Assembly (NCBI GenBank): GCA_900547725.1
Contig: URHR01000074.1
Coordinates: 1-8,840 of the forward strand
Direction: 5' to 3'
Length of the DNA stretch: 8,840 bases
Origin: an uncultured Eubacteriales bacterium
GTDB lineage: Bacteria; Bacillota; Clostridia; Oscillospirales; CAG-272
Shown here one piece after another: positions 1 to 4,507 of the stretch. The stretch's first letter is position 1, and each line of letters begins with the position of its first letter. Under the pieces are notes generated by a model that saw nothing but the letters and a program-made list of their open reading frames with translations, made no database searches and was not told the DNA's origin. The position numbers were made by a program, and so were the translations under genes.

Positions 1-23
1 AGAGTTGTTACAGAGTGCGGCTG

Positions 24-60
24 TCGCGCTCCTTGGGTAAGTGGGATGCGCGAATTTTTG
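24..60 (+). terminator. Terminator-like hairpin of an off-window gene
   Basis: TCGCGC-TCC pairs with GGA-(bulged T)-GCGCGA around an 11-base loop, giving a 9 bp stem followed directly by ATTTTTG. This is the layout of an intrinsic terminator for a plus-strand gene or RNA that ends just left of the window. From here to the promoter at 174 I see no gene: there is no open frame with a ribosome site, only short hairpins such as GGAG/CTCC at 74-90. Confidence 0.5.
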
Positions 61-173
61 TAAGCGTTACGTAGGAGGAATTTTATCTCCGCTCACCACA
101 GGAATGTTATCTGCTGAAAGGTTTCGCACCACTGACCATCGGAAATCCCGCCGATACAAGTATCCTGTTTCCC

Positions 174-202
174 TTGACTTTTCCCCCATCATGTGCTACA
201 AT
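174..202 (+). promoter_or_regulatory. Sigma-70/SigA-type promoter of the DUF523 gene
   Basis: TTGACT (174-179) and TACAAT (197-202) are separated by 17 bases, one mismatch each from the consensus. Transcription should start near 209, leaving a leader of about 19 bases with the ribosome site GAGGTG at 215-220. Confidence 0.8.
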
Positions 203-227
203 ATAGTCAGAAACGAGGTGAGCGGAT

Positions 228-683
228 ATGGAGAAGGAAGCGATACTGGTAAGCGCTTGTTTATTGGGTGTTCCCTGCCGTTACGACGGGGCGTCAAAGC
301 CCTGTTCTGCGGTAGAGAGCTTACGGGCGCACTATCGGCTGATTCCGATCTGTCCCGAGCAATCGGGCGGTCTGCCCACGCCACGCCCCGCATCCGAAAT
401 CGGGACGGACGGGCGCGTGCGGAATCGTCTCGGCGCGGATGTCACGGCGGAATACCTTGCGGGAGCGGAAGCGGCTTTGCGGGTGGCGCAGGAAAACGGT
501 TGCCGTTTGGCAGTTCTGAAGGAAAAAAGTCCTTCCTGCGGCGTTGGGAAAGTCTACGACGGCAGTTTCAGCGGAAAATTGGTCACGGGAGACGGAATTA
601 CGGTTCGGTTGTTACAGAAACACGGCATCCGGGTCATCGGAGAGAGCGAAATTCCCGGGATAATACGCGAAAAAGTTGTATAA
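228..683 (+). CDS. DUF523 family protein (TudS-like, putative Fe-S desulfidase)
   Basis: This is a complete 151-residue soluble protein with the hallmarks of DUF523: SACLLGVPCRYDG at residues 9-21, CPEQSGGLPTPRP at 42-54 and KSPSCG at 100-105. The ATG at 228 is seven bases after GAGGTG, and the length is normal for the family. A member of this family, TudS, has been characterised as a thiouracil desulfidase with a [4Fe-4S] cluster held by three cysteines. By position the likely ligands here are Cys11, Cys42 and Cys104, with Glu44 and Ser101 as the conserved acidic and serine residues near the cluster; this assignment is from memory of the family and not from an alignment. The gene has its own promoter and its own terminator, so it is monocistronic and separate from the iron operon downstream. 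The natural substrate cannot be read from the sequence. Confidence 0.9.
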   Translation: MEKEAILVSACLLGVPCRYDGASKPCSAVESLRAHYRLIPICPEQSGGLPTPRPASEIGTDGRVRNRLGADVTAEYLAGAEAALRVAQENGCRLAVLKEKSPSCGVGKVYDGSFSGKLVTGDGITVRLLQKHGIRVIGESEIPGIIREKVV

Positions 684-710
684 TTTTTCTGTTTTCGCTC
701 TTTTTCTTCC
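667..710 (+). terminator. Likely intrinsic terminator of the DUF523 gene
   Basis: GCGAAAA (667-673) pairs with TTTTCGC (692-698) and is followed by the T-rich run TCTTTTTCTTCC. The 5' arm lies inside the last codons of the DUF523 gene and the stop codon lies in the loop. The stem is A/T-rich and only 7 bp, so it may be weak. Confidence 0.45.
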
Positions 711-760
711 AAAAATCATCAGTCAGAAATCACAAATTTCAAGAAATTGCAAAAAAGGGA

Positions 761-789
761 TTGACAAAACCGCGCTCCCCTTGTATAAT
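761..789 (+). promoter_or_regulatory. Consensus promoter of the feo operon
   Basis: TTGACA (761-766) and TATAAT (784-789) match the housekeeping sigma consensus exactly, with a 17-base spacer. A promoter this strong needs repression to be controlled. A GTTAG-N6-CTAAC inverted repeat begins nine bases after the -10 box and covers the predicted start point near 796. A further palindrome, AATTTC-AA-GAAATT, lies at 735-748 just upstream of the -35 box. Confidence 0.9.
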
Positions 790-797
790 ATAGGATG

Positions 798-813
798 GTT
801 AGCAAGGGCTAAC
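798..813. promoter_or_regulatory. Metal-regulator operator 1 (GTTAG-N6-CTAAC)
   Basis: The inverted repeat GTTAG-CAAGGG-CTAAC sits on the transcription start of the feo promoter. Its TTAG-N6-CTAA core fits inside the DtxR/IdeR consensus (TTAGGTTAGCCTAA...). Two more copies, at 832 and 1378, support a real binding site. Assignment to an iron- or manganese-dependent DtxR-family repressor is inferred from motif and context. Confidence 0.7.
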
Positions 814-831
814 TGTTGATTGGTTTGTCGG

Positions 832-847
832 GTTAGCAAAAACTAAC
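832..847. promoter_or_regulatory. Metal-regulator operator 2 (GTTAG-N6-CTAAC)
   Basis: GTTAG-CAAAAA-CTAAC has the same half-sites and spacing as the repeat at 798. The two are centred 34 bases apart, about three helical turns, so bound dimers would lie on roughly the same face of the DNA. It lies in the 5' leader ahead of feoA. Confidence 0.7.
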
Positions 848-877
848 ATTGATGACAAATCAGAAAGGATGGATTCT

Positions 878-1090
878 ATGATGCCACTGATCGTTGCCGA
901 CATGGGAACGCCGCAAATCATCAAAAAGGTTGGCGGAAATCCCGAGGTCAAACAGCATCTGGAGAATCTGGGCTTTGTGGTCGGAGGAACCGTGACCGTA
1001 GTCAACTCTATGGCAGGCAATCTGATCGTCAATGTCAAGGAATCCAGAATCGCCATCAGTCGCGAGATGGCACAGAAAATCATGATTTAA
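878..1090 (+). CDS. feoA: FeoA family protein, first copy
   Basis: This 70-residue protein is made of one FeoA domain (SH3-like beta barrel). It has the FeoA pattern of a helix with LENLGFVVGGTVTVV, a short beta turn at MAGNLIVNV, then KESRIAISREMAQKIMI. FeoA is a small cytoplasmic partner of the ferrous iron permease FeoB and is thought to modulate it. I chose the ATG at 878 because the ribosome site AAAGG (864-868) lies nine bases before it; an ATG at 869 would sit directly on that site, and ATG 881 would be slightly far. This copy lacks the APLGDP-type loop of the second FeoA, so the two are diverged paralogues and not a recent duplication. The second feoA starts 21 bases after its stop. 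Confidence 0.9.
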   Translation: MMPLIVADMGTPQIIKKVGGNPEVKQHLENLGFVVGGTVTVVNSMAGNLIVNVKESRIAISREMAQKIMI

Positions 1091-1111
1091 CTTCTGAAAG
1101 GAGACGAAACT

Positions 1112-1333
1112 ATGAAAACACTGCGTGACACCAAAGTCGGAGAAACGGTCAAGGTCGTGCGGCTCAACGGAGAAGGTGCGGTCAAGCGCCGTATCATGGA
1201 CATGGGGCTGACGAAGGGCACCGAAGTCTATGTCCGCAAGGTCGCTCCGCTCGGCGATCCGGTTGAGGTTCATGTGCGCGGCTATGAGTTGTCGTTGCGC
1301 AAGGCTGACGCCGAAATGGTTGAGGTCGAGTGA
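1112..1333 (+). CDS. feoA: FeoA family protein, second copy
   Basis: This 73-residue protein is a classical FeoA domain. VGETVKVVRLNGEG is followed by KRRIMDMGLTKGTEVYVRK, then the APLGDPVEVHVRGYELSLRK signature (here cut to its key part, APLGDP), and it ends in an Ala-Glu-Met-Val-Glu-Val strand. The strong ribosome site GAAAGGAG (1097-1104) is followed by a 7-base spacer. It lies between the first feoA and feoB in the same direction, so it is almost certainly co-transcribed and acts with FeoB in Fe2+ uptake on the cytoplasmic side. Of the two copies this one is closer to the well-known stand-alone FeoA proteins. Confidence 0.95.
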   Translation: MKTLRDTKVGETVKVVRLNGEGAVKRRIMDMGLTKGTEVYVRKVAPLGDPVEVHVRGYELSLRKADAEMVEVE

Positions 1334-1342
1334 TCCCCTGCT

Positions 1343-1366
1343 CCGAGGCATCTGCGATGTGCTCGG
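1343..1366 (+). other. Imperfect hairpin between feoA and feoB
   Basis: CCGAG (1343-1347) pairs with CTCGG (1362-1366), and CAT/ATG pair inside around a CTGCG loop. No T-run follows, so it is not a clear terminator. It could affect mRNA stability or processing ahead of feoB; it may also be chance. Confidence 0.3.
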
Positions 1367-1377
1367 TGCGAATCAAA

Positions 1378-1393
1378 GTTAGTCAGGACTAAT
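1378..1393. promoter_or_regulatory. Metal-regulator operator 3 (GTTAG-N6-CTAAT)
   Basis: GTTAG-TCAGGA-CTAAT repeats the half-sites and 6-base spacing of the two sites at the feo promoter, with one change in the last base. It lies 20 bases before the feoB start and just ahead of the feoB ribosome site. No good -35 box pairs with the overlapping TAATAT, so it may act on an undetected internal promoter or as a roadblock to the operon transcript. Confidence 0.6.
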
Positions 1394-1413
1394 ATGAAAG
1401 GAAAAAAAGCAAA

Positions 1414-3933
1414 ATGGAAAACAGTATCCGCATTGCACTTGCCGGTAACCCCAACGCCGGTAAGACAACCCTGTTCAACGCGCTGACCGGCTCCAATCAG
1501 TTTGTCGGTAACTGGCCCGGCGTTACGGTCGAGAAGAAAGAGGGTAAACTCAAGGGGCACAATGATGTGATCATCACCGACCTGCCCGGCATCTACTCTC
1601 TCTCCCCCTACACGCTGGAAGAAGTTGTGGCGAGAAATTACCTCATCGCCGAGCGTCCCGACGCGATTCTGAACATCATCGACGGCACGAATCTGGAAAG
1701 AAACCTCTACCTCACCACGCAGCTGACCGAGCTTGGAATTCCGGTTGTGGTTGCAATCAACATGATTGACGTGGTTCGCAAGAGCGGCGACCAGATCAAC
1801 ATCGGCGAGCTTTCCCGCCAGTTGGGCTGCAAGGTCGTGGAGATCTCCGCACTGAAAGGCACGGGCATCCAGACCGCTGCAGAGGAAGCCATCAAGGCGG
1901 CGAAGGAGACCAAAACCGTTCCGATGCACAGCTTCTCCGGTTGCGTGGAGCACGCAATTGCGCACATTGAGGAAGCAGCCGTGCACAATCTGCCCGAAGA
2001 GCAGCAGAGATGGTACGCCATCAAGATTTTCGAGCGCGATGACAAGGTGATGGAACAGCTGAAGCTCGATCCGCAGATTCTCTCCCACATTGAAGCCGAC
2101 ATCAAGGCGGCGGAAAAAGAGATGGACGACGACGCGGAAAGCATCATCACCAACGAGCGCTACATTTACATTTCCACCATCATCAAGAGTTGCTACAAAA
2201 AGAAAAACACAGGCAAAATCTCCACTTCGGATAAGATCGACCGCATCGTGACCAACCGTTGGTTGGGACTGCCCATCTTCGCGGCAATCATGTTCCTGGT
2301 TTACTACATCTCGATGGTTACTGTCGGTTCGTTTGCAACCGACTGGACGAACGACGGTCTGTTTGGCGACGGTTGGTTCATGCTCGGCATCGGCAGAGGC
2401 GAATATGATGAAGCCGCAGGCGAGTACAGCGACGCGCTGAACGCGGTCAACGCATTCCTCGGCGACGACGCAATCGATCCCGAAGCGGACGATTTCGACG
2501 CGGACGCGGCTCTGGCTGCCTTGAAGGCGGTCAAAGCAGCAGCCGGTTCGACCGCAACCGCAAAGGACGTCATCATTGACGAGGACACCTACGAGCAGGC
2601 AGATCTGCTGGTTTACTACGACGTCATTCCCGAATCGGAAAAGAAGAACGACGGCGTGATCCAGATTTCCTACCTCGACGCTGTTGCTTATCTGGAAGGA
2701 AAGAACTTTGAAGGTCCTTCGGAGCGCGATTTCGGTCCTTGGGTTCCCGGTATCCCCGCTCTGATCGGCGCGGGTCTGGAAAAAGCGGAAGCGCCCGCGT
2801 GGCTCTCCGGTCTGCTTCTGGACGGTATCGTTGCCGGCGTTGGCGCGGTGCTCGGCTTTGTTCCCCAGATGTTGGTTCTGTTCCTGCTTCTCGCGTTCCT
2901 TGAGGCGTGCGGTTACATGGCGCGTATCGCGTTCGTTCTCGACCGTATCTTCCGCCGCTTCGGTCTGTCGGGCAAGTCCTTTATCCCGATGCTGATCGGT
3001 ACCGGTTGCGGTATCCCCGGCATCATGGCTTCGCGTACCATCGAAAACGAGCGTGACCGTCGTATGACGATCATGACCACCACCTTTATTCCCTGCGGCG
3101 CGAAAGTTCCGTTCATCGGAATGATCGCGGGCGCTCTGTTCGGCGGCTCGGCTCTGGTTGCAACCAGCGCATACTTCATCGGTATGGCGGCAATCATTCT
3201 CTCGGGTATCATGCTGAAAAAGACCAAGATGTTCGCGGGCGATCCTGCTCCGTTCGTTATGGAGCTTCCCGCTTACCACCTCCCCACCGTCGGAAACGTT
3301 CTGCGGTCGATGTGGGAGCGCGGTTGGTCCTTCATCAAGAAGGCGGGTACAATCATCGCCCTGTCCACGATCGTGGTCTGGTTCACCAGCTACTTCGGCT
3401 TCACGGCAGACGGCTTCCGTATGCTTGCGGAGGATGAACTGGATCAGTCCATGCTCGCAGCGGTCGGCGGTGCTATCGCGTGGATCTTCAAGCCTCTCGG
3501 CTTCGGCACATGGCAGGCAACCGTCGCGTCCATCACGGGTCTGGTTGCAAAGGAAAACATCGTCGGTACAATGGGTATTCTCTACGGTGCTTCCGGCAAC
3601 GTCTACCTCGCGCTTCAGGAAGCTTTCACGGGCGTCAGCGCGTATGCGTTCCTCGTGTTCAACCTGCTCTGCGCTCCCTGCTTTGCGGCAATCGGTGCAA
3701 TCAAGCGTGAGATGAACAGCCCGAAGTGGACCTGGTTCGCCATCGGCTATCAATGCGGCTTTGCTTATGCAATCGCGCTGATGATCAACCAATTCGGTAA
3801 CATCTTCATCGGAAAAGCAAATGTGTTCGGTATCATCGTGGCGGTTGCGCTTCTGGCGGGTATGGTTTACATGATCATCCGCCCCTACAAGGAAGCAACC
3901 AAGCTGACCGCGGAAGTCAAGGTTACGAAATAA
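1414..3933 (+). CDS. feoB: Ferrous iron transporter FeoB with a large acidic insertion
   Basis: This 839-residue inner-membrane protein imports Fe2+. The N-terminal G domain has G1 GNPNAGKT (11-18), Thr38 in the G2 region, G3 DLPG (56-59), G4 NMID (116-119) and G5 SAL (145-147). A helical linker (about 170-270) leads to TDKIDRI-like and NRWLGLPIF sequences at the first membrane helix (about 286-307). The permease core has LGFVPQ (480-485), the first gate with Cys532 (GTGCGIPG) and Cys561 (IPCGAKVP), and the second gate with Cys753 and Cys756 (LLCAPCF). Between the first helix and the LLLDGI segment there are about 160 residues, where compact FeoB proteins have about 55. The extra part (about 329-440) is rich in Asp, Glu and Ala and should lie outside the membrane. 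The ribosome site AAAGGA (1397-1402) is 11 bases from the ATG, somewhat far. The gene follows two feoA genes and precedes the FeoB-associated Cys-rich protein. Confidence 0.97.
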   Translation: MENSIRIALAGNPNAGKTTLFNALTGSNQFVGNWPGVTVEKKEGKLKGHNDVIITDLPGIYSLSPYTLEEVVARNYLIAERPDAILNIIDGTNLERNLYLTTQLTELGIPVVVAINMIDVVRKSGDQINIGELSRQLGCKVVEISALKGTGIQTAAEEAIKAAKETKTVPMHSFSGCVEHAIAHIEEAAVHNLPEEQQRWYAIKIFERDDKVMEQLKLDPQILSHIEADIKAAEKEMDDDAESIITNERYIYISTIIKSCYKKKNTGKISTSDKIDRIVTNRWLGLPIFAAIMFLVYYISMVTVGSFATDWTNDGLFGDGWFMLGIGRGEYDEAAGEYSDALNAVNAFLGDDAIDPEADDFDADAALAALKAVKAAAGSTATAKDVIIDEDTYEQADLLVYYDVIPESEKKNDGVIQISYLDAVAYLEGKNFEGPSERDFGPWVPGIPALIGAGLEKAEAPAWLSGLLLDGIVAGVGAVLGFVPQMLVLFLLLAFLEACGYMARIAFVLDRIFRRFGLSGKSFIPMLIGTGCGIPGIMASRTIENERDRRMTIMTTTFIPCGAKVPFIGMIAGALFGGSALVATSAYFIGMAAIILSGIMLKKTKMFAGDPAPFVMELPAYHLPTVGNVLRSMWERGWSFIKKAGTIIALSTIVVWFTSYFGFTADGFRMLAEDELDQSMLAAVGGAIAWIFKPLGFGTWQATVASITGLVAKENIVGTMGILYGASGNVYLALQEAFTGVSAYAFLVFNLLCAPCFAAIGAIKREMNSPKWTWFAIGYQCGFAYAIALMINQFGNIFIGKANVFGIIVAVALLAGMVYMIIRPYKEATKLTAEVKVTK

Positions 3934-3966
3934 TCGGCTGTAAAAATTGTGAAAGGAGTTTCTGCT

Positions 3967-4146
3967 ATGTTGTTTTGGGTTGCAAAGTATCTGCCAACCG
4001 TGCTGATCTGCGCGGCACTGGTCGTAGTTGTGGGACTGATTGTCTTTTCGCTGATCCGCGATAAGCGGCGCGGGAAATCGTCGTGCGGCTGTAATTGCGC
4101 GCATTGTGCCATGGCAGGAGCCTGCCACGAAAAGAAAAAGAAATAA
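3967..4146 (+). CDS. FeoB-associated Cys-rich membrane protein
   Basis: This 59-residue protein has one membrane helix (about residues 8-31), a basic stretch RDKRRGK, then a cysteine cluster SSCGCNCAHCAMAGACH with five cysteines and one histidine, and a lysine-rich tail. This matches the small FeoB-associated Cys-rich membrane proteins found directly after feoB in many Firmicutes. The positive residues after the helix suggest the Cys-rich tail faces the cytoplasm, where it could bind Fe2+ or interact with FeoB; this is inference, since the family has no proven biochemical role that I know of. The start is the ATG at 3967, eight bases after GAAAGGAG (3951-3958). A longer reading from 3949 would begin with GTG or TTG on the ribosome site itself and is rejected. 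It starts 33 bases after the feoB stop. Confidence 0.92.
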   Translation: MLFWVAKYLPTVLICAALVVVVGLIVFSLIRDKRRGKSSCGCNCAHCAMAGACHEKKKK

Positions 4147-4161
4147 AACGGGACAAACCGT

Positions 4162-4195
4162 TGCGGGAGGGCTTTCACCCGAAAGCCCTCCCGCA
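4162..4195 (+). terminator. Perfect 15 bp hairpin after the feo operon
   Basis: TGCGGGAGGGCTTTC pairs perfectly with its complement around the loop ACCC. No T-run follows. The 3' arm can also pair with the next bases (GCCCT/AGGGC), so the area can refold. It may protect the 3' end of the mRNA or slow RNA polymerase before the next hairpin. Confidence 0.5.
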
Positions 4196-4202
4196 GGGCA
4201 AT

Positions 4203-4254
4203 GCCGCACAGGGCGCAATCGGCACTCTTGTGCGGCGTTTCCTTTCTTCTTTTT
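4203..4254 (+). terminator. Intrinsic terminator of the feo operon
   Basis: GCCGCACA (4203-4210) pairs with TGTGCGGC (4229-4236), followed by a pyrimidine/T-rich run GTTTCCTTTCTTCTTTTT. It lies between the Cys-rich protein gene and the tRNA promoter and is the most likely end of the feo transcript. The 18-base loop is long. Confidence 0.6.
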
Positions 4255-4263
4255 CGAAAAAGC

Positions 4264-4292
4264 TTGACAAATGCACGAAAAAATGATAGAAT
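4264..4292 (+). promoter_or_regulatory. Promoter of tRNA-Leu
   Basis: TTGACA (4264-4269) and TAGAAT (4287-4292) have a 17-base spacer. The start would be near 4299, giving an RNA leader of about 41 bases before the mature tRNA. The leader holds two small hairpins: GGCGA-TATT-TCGCC (4311-4324) and CCGCG/CGCGG (4323-4339). Confidence 0.85.
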
Positions 4293-4339
4293 AAGGAACG
4301 GACGGGTGATGGCGATATTTCGCCGCGCCTGAAACGCGG

Positions 4340-4424
4340 GCGGGCGTGGTGAAATTGGCAGACACGTAAGATTTAGGATCTTATACCATTCGGTGTGCAG
4401 GTTCAAGTCCTGTCGCCCGCACCA
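4340..4424 (+). tRNA. tRNA-Leu (anticodon UAG)
   Basis: The acceptor arms GCGGGCG (4340-4346) and CGCCCGC (4414-4420) pair fully, followed by discriminator A and an encoded CCA end. The D arm is GTGAAATTGGCAGACAC. The anticodon arm has GTAAGA and TCTTAT around loop TTTAGGA, giving anticodon UAG, which reads CUA/CUN leucine codons. A long class II variable arm (CCATTCGGTG) and the T arm GGTTCAAGTCC complete it. At 85 bases with CCA it is normal for tRNA-Leu. Confidence 0.97.
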
Positions 4425-4429
4425 AATAT

Positions 4430-4478
4430 GACGGTCTGTAGGCAAGTCTTTTTTGCGGATTACAGACCGTCCTTTTTT
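4430..4478 (+). terminator. Strong terminator after tRNA-Leu
   Basis: GACGGTCTGTA (4430-4440) pairs perfectly with TACAGACCGTC (4461-4471), with possible GCAA/TTGC pairing inside the loop, followed by TTTTTT. It ends the tRNA transcript only about 30 bases before the start codon of the surface protease. Confidence 0.9.
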
Positions 4479-4507
4479 ACTTCTGCAAAATGCATCGGAG
4501 GAAACGA

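Noticed and set aside
1..60. Possible 3' part of a structured RNA such as 6S RNA (GTTACAG..TGCGGC resembles the E. coli 6S 3' region)
   Set aside because: The resemblance is about a dozen bases, the rest does not fit, and most of the stretch is explained by a terminator-like hairpin.
684..877. Riboswitch in the feo leader
   Set aside because: The leader is short and is explained by the promoter and two operator repeats. I see no conserved riboswitch core.
1282..4365. 1027-codon open frame on the minus strand opposite feoB
   Set aside because: It mirrors the feoB codons, is rich in His, Asp and Arg without domain logic, and runs through the tRNA and operon terminators. It is a product of G/C-ending codons in feoB leaving few stops on the opposite strand.
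4340..4424. tRNA-Leu as an integration site for a mobile element
   Set aside because: I see no second copy of the tRNA 3' end in the window, no integrase and no change in gene style that would mark an island.
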